Positions 1 through 10,928 of a stretch of DNA of 51,573 nt are shown one piece after another. Position 1 is the first letter of the stretch. Each line of letters opens with the position of its first letter. Below the pieces are notes generated by a model, which was not told the DNA's origin, did no database searches, and was given only the letters and a program-made list of their open reading frames with translations. The position numbers and the translations under genes were made by a program. The stretch spans positions 1,384,727-1,436,299 of the forward strand of contig NW_027152213.1 in NCBI RefSeq assembly GCF_004359215.1, in the 5' to 3' direction. Source of the DNA: Bremia lactucae (Eukaryota; Oomycota; Peronosporomycetes; Peronosporales; Peronosporaceae).

Positions 1-313
1 TATATCTATTTATTCCGCAGACTAATCAGCTGTAGATGTAAACAAAAGAGACAGACAGATAAGATAAGATAAGAATTCCATTGCGTGTTTAGTATTAGTT
101 TATAATTAAGTTAGAGTTAACAGATAGAAAGAAGAGATGCTTAATTATATTAATACAGTTTTCATTTTTACCCTCTTTAAGCTAGTTACCTTAAAGGGAA
201 GTCTTCCTCTGCACGTACTAGCGTACGTGAAATAACTTAAGGCACCACTCGCAACTGAAGCAGTGCGAAGTGGACTTGTACTGAAGCAGTACAAGTCGTA
301 GTGCCCCGTTACG
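1..313 (+). repeat. Partial LTR (family G, right portion)
   Basis: Right-hand part of a gypsy LTR of the family whose complete copies begin TGTAACGGGG and end CCCCGTTACA. The left part lies outside the window. The end here reads CCCCGTTACG, so the terminal CA is mutated. It shares the subfamily block ACTAATCAGCTG with the LTR at the far right edge (51,321 onward), unlike the LTRs of elements 1 and 2, which have a CAGCGCT block there. No gag or pol of this family follows it directly. Confidence 0.8.
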
Positions 314-1622
314 ATGTTTAAGTTTCGAATTTTAATCCTCTCGCGCCAGACAAGTCAGTCTGCACATGTCGTTTAGAGATCTTAATGGTCCACAATGTTT
401 CATGCAGGGACAATTTCGCTTTGTGCCACTTTATGACAACGCAAACTGTCGCTTTCGTGAGGTAGATGGGGTCACCTTCGTACACATATTACCGATTGCT
501 CCGTCTCCGAGTAATTTTTGCCTCCGCTATGTTCAACTCCTGGCTTGACACTAAATCACTTTTTAATGCGTGTGGACACGGAAGCCACGTATCTGATAAC
601 AGCCGCAATGGCGGCAGTTGTCGTAGACGCGCATCCAATATATACAATGCAAGTTGATATTTTTGACAAGTCATTTTACATTGACGTTGTCGCAGCTATC
701 GGACAGAAATGCTTGTGTTTCATCGATCACATGAGCTAATAATTTCCGATCGATTTGGTTCTCTCGCTTGCCGGGGATGACAACTTCTTCTCATCTAATT
801 TGAGGACCATAAACCTCTCGACACTATTAGTTTTTTTAAATGACAATCAGCCCACTCAGCAATTTTGGTTCCACAATCTCGTCAGTCGCCAGCTTTACGG
901 CAACTGTCCTAACGAGAGCATATGTACTTACAACTAATTGCAAGCCATCTTTCTGTAAGATGACACGTTTGACGTCATTGCTAGACGCGTCTAATTCGAT
1001 AGTGCTCTCGTTACTTGATACCACTTATTCACATTATATAGGACCACAAATAAAGATGCACGATCCACCTCATTATTGCGCCCTGCTGAGTGGGCTGAAG
1101 TTTCCTTGTCTCCAGCTGTGGCCGTTAGAGGCACAATGATTAATTTAGGCAACCATGCGTGGAATAGGCATATCGTTTACCTTGTGCAACGGACAATTTC
1201 GTTATTCCCGCATCACGTACAATAACTTTTAATAAATGTAAGTATCAACATTTACTTTGGTGCTACGGCTCCGACCTCAAACGGACCGTAAAAATGATTT
1301 ATAACGGCAGTATTGCCCTATTGTTCCTCGATTACCAAAAGGCGATCGACCGTGAAACTTACAGTAACGAGTCTTAAAATATGCTTGAAGTTTGACTTAG
1401 AATCGCTGAATCGACTCAAGCAAGGACCGACGGCGCGTGTGATCTACGAACAACACCAAATGGGAAGCCTTCTCCATTGAGGAAAGCTGCAATCGGACCA
1501 CGACTGCCAAATTGGGCCCAAACACGGAAGGCTTTTACGAGATTTGTCACCATGCAATTTTTGACAGACGCGTCATGAGTCATATTGCTAATAGCGCAAG
1601 CAAAAAATTTATATATCCCGAT
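314..1622. other. 1.3 kb without a recognisable gene
   Basis: Only short, unrelated open frames occur here, on both strands and without family motifs. The position between two LTRs and the general decay suggest old transposon sequence. I could not assign it to gag, protease, reverse transcriptase or integrase with any confidence. Confidence 0.5.
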
Positions 1623-2646
1623 TGTAGGCGGGCACGTCGTAATGCGGCCACGCTCTACTAAGACACACACCCTAGCACAGCGAGTAAGCGGTTTGACCAG
1701 CTTCTCTTGCGTGCAGTGTGGTAGTTTTGGTGGGCGCGTTAGCGACCTCACCCAACGCACTAAGTACTTTGATTAAGTGTCGTCACGGGAGCGGTAATCC
1801 GGCTCCTCGTGCGCTGGAAGTATGCCTATATCAGTGTCCGTACAATAAACTTGGTTTTCTTCCTTCCGTGTAGTCAGTGGAGGAGATGCCAGATGTGAAG
1901 TGTCTTGCGATTGGTCATCCGCATTCCGATGCGATGAAACAGCGGTCGCAGCGAATTAAGTTAATAACAATAATTTCTGTAAAAGTTAAACCTTTTATTA
2001 AGATTTGTCTTCAAAGACTCCCAAGATTGGGACGTAAAGCGGCAAGGTCGCTGGAGTATCTTTCTTAACGAAGCTAATAAGAAAAAAGTAGAGGTAGGCC
2101 GTTTCTCACTCTTAATTGACAACAGAACTACTGCAGTCGCGAACAAGTCACTACCATCCTCAATACCACTTCCTAATTAACAACTTTTGATTTTCTCGTA
2201 TGAAGGTATCAATGAAAGCGGTCCGTTATAATCATAAAAATTTAATATAAATTTACCACCAAAGTTCCATTGAACTTAGGTATAAAGTTTCTGGACTTTA
2301 TACGCACTTACCAAGTAGGAAGTAGTTTTCAGACTGATTTTTATTTAATCGTATCAAATGTAAATACCAATTTTTACCAATCAAAATGTCATCTCTACAG
2401 ATAACGCATAATATGTATTGCGAGCGTATCTTTCTAGATACCTCGCGGAACGGATGACGCAAGGCGTCATCCCTCCTAATGTGAATGCACCTATGTGCAT
2501 CACATACACAAGGGTTGGTCACAAATGTGAACCATACCCGAGTGCTGGGTCCTATTACTTTAATTTAGTAATTGACCTTCCCCTTAAGTACACCAAGTGT
2601 ACTTAACCGGGATTGTGTAACATTAGGGCAACTTTAGCCCGTTACA
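1623..2646 (-). repeat. LTR-C copy, likely 3' LTR of the copia element, interrupted
   Basis: On the minus strand it begins TGTAAC (2,646) and ends CCTACA (1,623), the same ends as the solo LTR at 3,395-3,965 and the copy at 19,185. Shared internal blocks include GGGCAACTTTAG near the start and the GTTGGGTGAGGTCGC-type block near the end. It lies just downstream of the copia RNase H, the expected place for a 3' LTR. An unrelated insert of about 480 bp splits it. No matching 5' LTR is visible upstream of the integrase part. Confidence 0.65.
1819..2303 (+). mobile_element. Gypsy-derived fragment inserted in LTR-C
   Basis: This stretch interrupts the LTR-C sequence between ...CTCGTGCGC and GCACTTACC..., which are contiguous in other copies; TGCGC/TACGC at the two edges may be a 5-bp target duplication with one mismatch. 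About 45 bp near 1,917-1,960 match the inverse complement of 18,255-18,300 (the accessory ORF of element 4, encoding HPHSDAM.QRSQRI). The stretch 2,252-2,298 matches the inverse complement of the protease region of element 3 near 15,680-15,722. It therefore looks like a deletion derivative of a gypsy element. Confidence 0.5.
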
Positions 2647-5335
2647 CGGCACACCGCGTTCATCAACATAAACGTCAGCTGTATCTCCCTCCGGAGATAC
2701 CACATATGCAAAGACACCTTTGTCAGATTTGTCACGTGTTAAGCCCGATTTTATGCACAGCACCTCGGTCACCTCCTAAAGAGTAACGGAGGCCGACGAC
2801 CGCAAAGACATCTTAAAGGCTTTATAATATCCATGCACTCAACTTCCGAAGTACTCAAGGCTACGGTACGTTGATATTTGGATTGAATCACGATAGGTCC
2901 TCTGTTAAGCATCATCAGGACAGAGAACATGGGACACCGATCAGCGATCATCCAAGTTCCTTCCCCAGTCTGCGTCGTTTGTATGCTGTCAGTTTATGTT
3001 GCTGATGCGCGCGACCACCATATTGCAACTGGAGTCTACAGGTCAAGCAAAAATATCGCAACACCTTGGTCAGTGCCTCCAAGTGCTGTCGTCCACGGTT
3101 ATCTGCAACACATTTAAGCTGGCTCACCGAAACGCTGCGTCTGGTCTTGTCGTTGTCACGACGAATAGCATTCGTCCTAGCAGTTGGCGATACGGCGAAC
3201 GTTTTATGGCTTCCTTTCCGACATCGGTCGTTTGACTGTCATTGCTGGGTATCTTGGTGCTTGGATTGCATGGGTTGCTGGTTACTTGGGTTTGTCGGCA
3301 TATGTCAGTAGTCTCCTCGATACATCTTTGTTGAGTAATAAACACCTCACGCTTCTTTCCTTCGTAATAGATTTCCACACCGAGCAAGTGTTTCTGTAGG
3401 CGGGCGCTACTATAGCTGCCACGCTCTACATAAGCACACACCTTCAAGAACAGTGAGGAAGCGGTTTGACCGGCTTCTCTCACGTGCAGCGAGGTAGTTG
3501 GTGGGCGCCTAAGCGACCTCGCCCAACATACTTAGTACCTTAGGACAAGTGTCGTCACGGAAGTGAGGTAGTTATTGGGCGCCTTTGCGACCTCACCCAA
3601 CGAACTAAGTACCTCAGGACAAAAGTCGTCACGCGAAGATGGTGTTGACAAGACGAAGAAAGCACTTGTCGAGGCGTCAGTTACGTCACGGATCCGGCTT
3701 CTCGTACGCACATGTAAGGTAGGAAGTATTTTTAAGGCTGATGTATATTTAACCGAATTAGATATAAACCTTTTATCCAATTAATAGATGCCACCTCTGT
3801 GGATGCGCATCCCTACAATGCGAGCGTATTATTCTAAATTTTTCGGTTTACGGATGAAGCTAGACATCATCCCTTCCAATGTGAATGCACAAATGTGCAT
3901 TTAAGTACGTACACTTTTTGTACTCAACGGGTATGTGTAACATAGGGCAACTTTATCTTGTTAAGATTTCACTGGACCAACGTCCTTAATTTGGTACCGT
4001 TGAGAAATCTCGTCTTTGATTTTGCGCACCATGGTCGCCGAATTTGCAGCAACAATCATGTCCTTCACGTAGAGACGCACTTACGTCCAATGGCCACCAT
4101 CCTGGATCATGTACATACGCCGGTCTGCTTCGCACGCAACAGATTCGAAGGTCACCAATGCATGGTGTTTGGTCTTGTTCCCAGATATTTGTAGTATGTT
4201 TCAGTCTGTAAAGTGTGTGGTAGCTTTACACATACTCTTTGCCAATTACCATTCCTTTAGGCGAAGTCATATATACTTATTCTTTCAGGACTGCATTGGG
4301 GTAGGCCGTGCGACATCAAGATCGTCGATTTCATATTCAGCAACACAGCAAATCAACAGAACCATCCTGATCGAGTTCATACTGACCACAGCCGTTTACG
4401 TCTCGAAAACCTTTACGCCATACAGCTGTCGATATCCTAGCGCTACCAGTCGTGCTTTATAGCGACCATCGGCCTTTTTCGGTTACACTAACTTCGTTCC
4501 AATGGGTTTTGTACCAGGTTTGCTTAGTTTAGGTGTCAATGTCTTATTGCGCTCGTGAGCTGCAAATTCATTGTCGATAGTCTTCTTCCAGTGGACAATC
4601 AAGGCCGTTCCTTGCCTCATTTCGCTCATTACAGGTCCGCTTCTCCCGCTAACATCGTCAGTAAGAACGCGTCGCTGGGTCTCATGTCGAGATCTGCGCT
4701 GTAATTGGGATCAGAACACCATAGCTCCAGCATTGCCTTGGTTGTACAGTTCAGGTTGAGGTCCTTGCTGGATCCTTTGGCAGCCATGTCTATGTTGCTC
4801 GATCTCCATGCTTCCAGCAACATGGCAATTTAAATGCGATGTTGGAGTGGTCGTGTCCTCCTCGCGCTACCCGCACGCAATTGTGTTGCTGACCGCGTTG
4901 TCAGTACTCGGCGGACTCATCACACATCTTCGTCTGTGTCTTGCTCATCCATAACAACTTCATCATTACCGTTATCTTGCAAGTCACTTAATAGTTGCCG
5001 TTCATCTTCATCAACACTTGTTAGTGTCACTGCTTTTGGAATAGTACTACCCACCGCGTTGTCTTTGTAGATACCATTGGTCTCGCGTTCATCCAACGCG
5101 ATTGACCGTTTGGTTCTAATCGTGTTTTTCTCGAATTCAAATACGTTGTATTCTTTCGTGTTGCTCGTGCACACCGTAACAGTGTGCTAAATATTGACCG
5201 AACGTCCACACTGCTGCCCCACCACACGTTTGTACTCGAAAAATTTCGACGGTACTTCGCCCTTGGCCTACAGAATATACACAGCCGCAGGACCAGAGAA
5301 GTCGTCCACAAGAGACGGCACATTGTGAGACCCAC
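2647..5335 (-). mobile_element. Decayed Ty1/copia element (pol), minus strand
   Basis: Read on the minus strand the order is integrase-RT linker, reverse transcriptase, RNase H, as in copia. The linker (about 5,335-4,920) is acidic and rich in D/E. RT motifs: DGRYKARLVALGYRQ (about 4,470-4,420), LYVKDMIVAANSATMV in place of LYVDDM (about 4,060-4,010), then GVEIYY and ITQ (3,390-3,330) and RPDAAFR (3,124). RNase H has SKYQRTVALSTSEVE at about 2,880-2,830. Several frameshifts and stops, plus loss of the first YVDD aspartate (YVKD), show it is dead. A solo LTR of the same family splits the RT at 3,395-3,965. No gag was found. Confidence 0.85.
3395..3965 (-). repeat. Solo LTR-C inserted in the copia RT
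   Basis: A 571-bp LTR-C copy; on the plus strand it starts TGTAGG and ends GTTAAG (GTTACA in intact copies). It is flanked by GTTTC (3,390-3,394) and ATTTC (3,966-3,970), a 5-bp target duplication with one mismatch. Removing the LTR and one duplicate restores an uninterrupted RT frame around GPVK..LLGVEIYY. Within it a unit of about 70 bp (GTTGGGTGAGGTCGC...CACTTCCGTGACGAC) occurs twice in tandem (about 3,484-3,640). This is the product of LTR-LTR recombination after insertion. Confidence 0.85.
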
Positions 5336-5389
5336 CGAGACGTTAAGTCTTTATTGCTTTCATAATGTTAAAGTGGACAAGCTGCAGTA

Positions 5390-5744
5390 TGTTACTTTAC
5401 ATAGTAATATTCTAAAAGCTTATCCATTGGTAGATATAGACCATTATATCTACTTTCTTCGCGGTCGAGTCAGCGCTAGACGCGCGCAAAGAGAAAGACA
5501 GATAAGAATTTTAGTACATGTTTTCTATTAGTTTATAATTAAGTAAGTATTAAGTAGATAGACAAGAAGAACTTAAATATATTAATACAGTTCTCAATTA
5601 CCCCTCTTTAAAGAAAGTGTTTTAAAGAGAAGACTTCCTCTGCACGTACTAGTGTACGTGAAGTGACGTGAGGCACCACTCGCACTGAGGCAGTGCGAAG
5701 TAGACTTGTACTGAAGCAGTACAAGTCGGCAGTGCCCCGTTACA
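5390..5744 (+). repeat. 5' LTR of gypsy element 1, left end missing
   Basis: Matches the LTR at 22,505-22,942 from its middle U3 (CTTATCCATTGGTAGATATA) to the end CCCCGTTACA at 5,744. The first roughly 120 bp, including TGTAACGGGG, are missing, and upstream is copia sequence. The truncation means the element 1 promoter is probably incomplete. Confidence 0.8.
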
Positions 5745-5746
5745 CC

Positions 5747-5764
5747 TGGTAGTTCTTTGTAATT
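5747..5764 (+). other. Primer binding site of element 1
   Basis: Two bases after the LTR the sequence reads TGGTAGTTCTTTGTAATT. It begins TGG, complementary to a tRNA CCA end, and shares TGGTAG with the same position in elements 2 and 3 (TGGTAGCAC). The tRNA species was not identified. Confidence 0.6.
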
Positions 5765-5886
5765 CGTCCGAGGACCACAGATCCATCATCTAACATGGAC
5801 ATGTTAGAAGATTATGGAAATACGCATCACGTTTTGCGTGTAGCTACTCCTTTCTAAGTGACATAGAAAGGAGTGTGGTCGAACGA

Positions 5887-6883
5887 GTGAGTTCGACCGT
5901 AGGGAACGATGCCATCATGGCCATGCTGTCCGGTTTGGACAGAGATGCCCTTCATTCAGCCATCGCTAAGTTCATATAACATGAACTTGACGAGGCGAAG
6001 GAGAACGTAGCCTTGCTTAAACAGCAAGGCTCTCAACAGGCAGAATTGTTGAGGTTACAACAGGTACAGACCCCTGTACCTGGGATGACGCAAACCCATC
6101 GTCCCGAAACCTTAAAGATTGACATCTCTAAGTATAGGGGAGTCGAAGAAGACTCCCTCTTAAGATGGTTTGTCGAGTTGGACGATGCCATAAGGGCTCG
6201 TCACATCATCGAGGAGCAAATGCAAGTCGCACTTTCTCAGTCAAATTTGGCAGGTCGTGCCAAAACTTGGGCAGTAGGCCTTACGTTGCGCGACCGATAT
6301 GTCTTTGAGTCGCTAGAGGCTTTCCAAGCCCGGCTCTTTAAACCGCCTAGGGCTGAGATTAGAGCTCGATCAGAGCTTCTGAAACTCATGAAGGCAAGCG
6401 TGATGTTCACGCTTATGCCCAGCACATACGACTCTTTGCGAGTTGTATCCCGAACATCCCGGTTCATGAACTCACGTTGCTTACGGTGTTCATGCAACGT
6501 CTTACGGATGGTCCCGTAAAGACCCACCAGTTCCACTTGGAACTGGATACGCTTGAAGAAGCAATATCCGTTGCGTCTTGGAGGACTTTAGGTTGAGACA
6601 GGCTCAAGCTAGTTCGTCATCGTATCGTCCTCCAAGACGACACGAGTTAGGAGGTCCAGAACCTATGGACCTTTCTTACGTCGAAAGCGAGAAACCTCGC
6701 TTGTCGAGCAATAAGCGATCGCAGAAATGCCATCGTGGCCAGAAATTAGGACACTGCCCAGTACCGAAAGGTACTGAACGTAATTATGGACCGAATTCCA
6801 AAAAGGGTAACGGCCGCGTGTCCGACGTTGTTGCGAAATCGCAACAGCGAGGCGGACCGCCAAAAAACGGTCGGGGTCAGTAG
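5887..6883 (+). pseudogene. gag of element 1
   Basis: Capsid-type retrotransposon Gag, which packages element RNA into particles. The start codon corresponding to ATG in element 2 (23,025) is GTG here. An in-frame TAA lies near 5,978, and a one-base loss near 6,392 switches frame (the KRDVHAYAQH stretch is read one base over); the frameshift is shared with element 2. The body contains the helix-rich Gag region (LRWFVELDDA, SNLAGRAKTWAVG). The C-terminus has a damaged zinc knuckle: KCHRGQKLGHCPVPKG keeps the first Cys and His, but the second Cys is Gly. It ends PPKNGRGQ-stop, immediately after a frameshift heptamer. Confidence 0.85.
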
Positions 6884-6905
6884 GAGCGCAACGCCCTACT
6901 GATCC
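6862..6905 (+). promoter_or_regulatory. -1 ribosomal frameshift signal, gag-pol of element 1
   Basis: The gag codons CCA AAA AAC form the slippery heptamer A_AAA_AAC in the correct register at 6,862-6,868, five codons before the gag stop TAG (6,881-6,883). A 5-nt spacer follows, then an 11-bp hairpin: GGGTCAGTAGG (6,874-6,884) pairs with CCTACTGATCC (6,895-6,905) with a single G-U pair and a 10-nt loop. The -1 frame is open from the heptamer through the protease (to 7,449). Heptamer, spacer and stem match known -1 frameshift sites; use by the ribosome is inferred. Confidence 0.8.
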
Positions 6906-7449
6906 AGCAACCTCAAAAGAATTTGCAAATTTCTTGACTAAAGTTGCTCCAGACACGCAATCATTATGTGTCTCTGCACCTAGTGATGAGGTATCCCTCA
7001 TCACCTTAAAATTAAAAATGACAAATGATTTGTCACTTAGAGCCCTAGTGGACTGTGGAGCGTCGAATAACTTTATCCGTCGCCAGTCGCTAGAGGGTTG
7101 TAGGCTCAAATATGTTGAGCGCGACATCCCTCCAACGAGGATGACGGTGCGTCTAGCGACAGGTGCATCGATAACAGTAATGAAACGCGTATTACAATTT
7201 CCCTACACGTTAAAAGATTTTCAGTACGATGATGATTTCATCGTATTGACTTTTGATGACAAATTTGATGTCATCCTAGGTCTACCTTGGCTCAAAAAAT
7301 ATAAGCCAAGAATCAGCTGGCAGCATCGATCCGTAAAGATGCCTGCCACTTGTTCATCAGATGGCCATCTGATGAACGTCTTGGAGCGTCCACAAGCGCG
7401 TGGATGTACTACGAGTGAGTACGATGGCCTCACTTGTGGTACGCGTTAG
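6868..7449 (+). pseudogene. Protease (retropepsin) region of pol, element 1
   Basis: The -1 frame relative to gag gives the aspartic protease that would process Gag-Pol. The active-site motif is VDCGASNNFI (about 7,045-7,077), with Cys at the position usually Ser or Thr; this D-C/S-G-A-S form occurs in Ty3/gypsy pepsins. The flap and second half include VRLATGAS and VILGLPWL, the latter matching the ILG motif of retropepsins. The frame ends at TAG (7,447-7,449). The following linker (7,450-8,150) has several short frames and stops, also present in element 2. Confidence 0.8.
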
Positions 7450-8149
7450 TACAACTGCACAAGATCACAGTGTGATTACTAATCACCCTGTGGAGCCAGC
7501 TGCCGGCGGCTGTGCGAATGCACAGGCAGTGCCGAAGGTCCACACTCGAAGAAGTCGAGTGGATTGAGACATGAATGTACGCCTGGCGGGCGACATTCAA
7601 GGAGTATACCGGCTGCCCCAAAGGGACAACACGATGATCCTAGGTCGAGTAGAGAGTCGACCGTAGAGGACTCGACTGTGATAGCGCAATCACAGTCAGT
7701 AGACGTAGAGGGAAGAGGTCCCCACGTACTGGAGGAGAAATCTCCTCAAATAGCTGAAGTTACTAGACTTCAAGATCCCAAGGGATTAATCCCTCGGTAG
7801 CCTGTGGATAAATCCCAGGAAGAAACCGAGACATTAAATGTCTTGGTTAATAACACTTCAAGAGTAGGCGTTTATACTCTTGATCTGTATGCGACTCCGA
7901 AGTTAACTTCGAAGATAACTCGATTACCAACCCTAGAACCCAATCGGTTCTTGAGAGATCTGCATAGTGGTAGAATCAAGCAGTTTTTTGCGTACTTGTC
8001 ACAGGGGACGAATACGTAACCGATATTCGGTCAGCGGTAATTTTTGCAGAGAACGAACGGGTTCTCAGCAGCTCATCGATGGACGAAAGTGTTCTCGATG
8101 TGAAGACTCGGATTGAAAGATACACTACTCAATTCTTGGAGTCACTTAA

Positions 8150-8777
8150 GACAAATCCTTTAAACAAGTATTTTGTTGAATTCAGGGATGTACAGCAGTG
8201 AGCACTCCCAGTTAGATGCTCTGGGAATGATAAGTAATGCCACAAAGGCTTAGTAACGCCCCTGTAACATTTAACAGATGTGTAACGAATCTGTTGAGAC
8301 CGGTGCGAGAATTCGCACCGAGTTGTTTTGACGATGCATTCGTCCATAGCCGGGACGTGGACGGACAAACGGACGTGGAAGCGCATAAAACTCACGCTCA
8401 TCATATTCTTACACTTATGCGAAAACATAAGTTGTACGCAAATCTCAAGAAGTGTATATTCGCTGCAAGCGAAATACCACTTCTTAGGTGCATCGTCGGT
8501 AAGAACGGCGTGCGCGCTGATCCCGAAAAGATCAAGGCAATCACGACTGGCCAGTTCCAGTCGATGGCAAGGGACTTAGAAAGTTCCTTGGTTTAGCGGC
8601 GTACTTTCACAAGTACACACGCAATTATGCAGAGATGACAGTTTATCTCTCGTCTCTTGAAAAAAGACGAAAAATGGTTATGGAACGCTGATTGTCAGCG
8701 TTCGTTTGAAGGTATCAAGCAAAGCTTGATGCAATCGCCCATCTTAGCGATTGCAGATCAAGACAGACCATTTCATG
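8150..8777 (+). pseudogene. Truncated reverse transcriptase and RNase H stub, element 1
   Basis: Starts abruptly: about 80 bp after the linker comes MPQRLSNAPVTFNR, normally in the middle of RT, so the fingers and first palm aspartate are absent. The catalytic YxDD is CFDD (about 8,325-8,336), followed by VHSRDVDGQ and the thumb (LYANLKKCIFAASEI). A frame change follows near 8,590. The RNase H connection (WNADCQRSFEGIKQSL) runs to 8,777, where a deletion removes the RNase H core present in element 2. This copy cannot make active RT. Confidence 0.8.
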
Positions 8778-9089
8778 CCGACCCGATTTCGAGCCGGCTG
8801 CGCGTTCCAACAGTGAAAATAATCCCACTGTTGCAACACTCATTTCAAGTGTTCTGTCATCAACCTTGTTTGATGACTTAAAAAAAAGCCTACGAAGAAG
8901 ATAAGGGTCCGTTGCGTTTATTGGATTATCAGATAAATGCATCCGATAATACTTTTTTAATATTTACCGGCTTTATATCGATCGTCATCCGATCGATACA
9001 CAACACGCAACGGCATATTGTATTTCACAGCCCTTGCAGGCGACACTCCATCCCAAATCCCAATGATTTGCGCTTGCGCATCATGTATG

Positions 9090-9870
9090 AGCGTCACGAT
9101 GCACCAATAACTGGGCATCGTGGACGTGAGAAAACTTAACTCACAGTAAGTCGCGACTTTTATTGGCCCCGCCAGTATCAGTTTATGCGCAAGTACGTTC
9201 GTGCTTGCGAAGTATGTCAACGGGTGAAGCCCAGCCCTTCATCCCGTGCACCTCTCCAACCTCTACAACTTCCAGCAGAGTGTTGGCAGTCCGTATCTGT
9301 GGACTTCGTCTTCGGATTTCCCGAAAACGACCACAAAAATAATGGAATCCTTGTTTTTGTAGACAGATTCAGCAAGATGGTGCACCTTGCTGCGGTACCA
9401 GAGTCGATTACGGCTCCGGGTTGTGCCCGTGTCTTTATCGACACGGTATTCAAATTCCACGGTTTACTCCGTGAACTGGTCTCGGATAGAGATCCACCGT
9501 TATCGGCGGAGTTTGGCAATCCGTATTCTGATCTCTCGGAACACGGCTGACTATGTCAACATCCGATCACCCAGAAACGGATAATCAAACAGCGTCCTCG
9601 AAGAGATACTTCGAGGTTACGTCCAATCGTATCCGAATTGGAGCGAGTTTTTACCGATGGTCGAATTCGCCATCAATAATTCGGTGCATGCGTCTACAAC
9701 GCATACACCGTTCTTTGTGAATGGCTTACGCCATCCTCGCATACCGACCCAATTAGAGGGATCCTCTAGTCTAAGGGGGGGGGACTCGCAGGAGCAAAAC
9801 CAATTCTGGCTCATGCTCAACACGCGTCGAAAATAACAACGACGCGAGTGATGTCAATGTCGAAGAAAAC
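9090..9870 (+). pseudogene. Integrase of element 1, catalytic Glu lost
   Basis: Retroviral-type integrase that would insert element cDNA. Visible parts: zinc-finger end CEVCQRVKP (about 9,207-9,235), first Asp in VDFVFGFPE, second Asp in VSDRDP (9,479-9,496). Where element 2 reads TDGQTERVNRVLEE, element 1 lacks about 13 bp (near 9,590), which removes the catalytic glutamate and shifts the frame. Downstream, matching sequence continues through VEFAIN and GLRHPRIPTQLEG with further frame changes. Confidence 0.8.
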
Positions 9871-9894
9871 GACATCGAAAATGAGATTGATCTC

Positions 9895-10928
9895 ATGGCA
9901 GTACGCACTAAGCGTACTGAAAAAGACAAAACAAATGAGTTAGCGGAAGAGTTTCTGCTAACTCGAGAATCAATTATCCGTTTCGTTCAGGATTCTATTG
10001 CTAACGCAGTGGACCGACAGAAATGGAATGCAGACAAACATGGAAGAGCAAATGTTAATTCATTCAAATTAATGATCTAGTGCTACTCTCTACGGTAAAC
10101 TTACCTAAACGATTAGTCACTAATGTGGGTAGCATTAAACTACTACCCAAGTTCATTGGGCCTTTCCGTGTACTGCATCGAAGAGGCAATGCGTACACAA
10201 TAGAATTGCGACGTAGGATGCGAACGCATCCTACGTTTTACGTTGGTCGGCTCCGGCCGTACCATCAGTACGCGGCTTCTTCCGAGGACGGATTTGACCA
10301 CTCTTTACAAGAATACCCAAAAGATTATTGTGATCGCGAACCAGATTTTCATGTTGAACCTGAAGTTTCTCAGGCCGGTTTCGAAGATCCTCGAAGCTAC
10401 GATGAGCTGACGACAGCTCATCGCGGACAGCATGATACTTCCGCTCGTACTCCAACAAGGAGTACGCACTCTTCGAACGGTCTTCCAACCGCTCGATATG
10501 GTGAGCCTGCACCGTCTGCTCCAACGAGCGACGCTTACCGCGCTCGTGGTCAAGTCCCTCCTCCAAATCATGGAGGAAGCGATCGAGTTTGTCGACCATC
10601 GACACTAGATCCGACACATGGGTCGGATTTAATTTTCACTCCTCCGCCACAACCATTGGTGAATTTCCAAGGCTGTCAACGTTTCCTTGTGGAACGTATA
10701 CTCCGTGATGTGAAGGGGTAGCGAACAAGTTATCTTGTTCGCTGGTGCGGTTTACAACCTTCACATGACAGCAGGGAGCCTCGTTCCCAGCTGGTTGTTG
10801 ACGTTGAGAGCCTCGTCCGTCAGTATGACGAGACCCATCCAATGGATCATAAGGTCTATCAGAAAACACGCGCCTCTGGCGCCTGTAAATCGATGGCAAA
10901 ACGTCAATCTCATCGCGCATCTCGATAG
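9895..10928 (+). pseudogene. Integrase C-terminus and chromodomain, element 1
   Basis: After LPKFIGPFRVLH (about 10,145-10,180), the GPF/Y-type integrase tail, come RTHPTFYVGRLRPY and a low-complexity linker. Then a chromodomain: FLVERIL, an in-frame TAG (10,719-10,721), and in the same frame SYLVRWCGLQPSHDSREP and LVRQYDETHP. The expected WEP tryptophan is Arg here. Chromodomains in these elements direct integration to marked chromatin. The frame ends TAG at 10,926-10,928. Confidence 0.75.

Noticed and set aside
1416..1622. AAFLNGE as a copia RT motif on the minus strand
   Set aside because: A single short match without the surrounding RT motifs; the sequence directly follows an LTR end, where RT would not lie.
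10231..10617. Minus-strand coiled-coil-like ORF, also seen in element 2 (27,667-28,035)
   Set aside because: The plus strand of this stretch is the linker between the integrase tail and the chromodomain, recognisable on both sides; the minus frame is its mirror. It extends upstream only as the reverse of the chromodomain.
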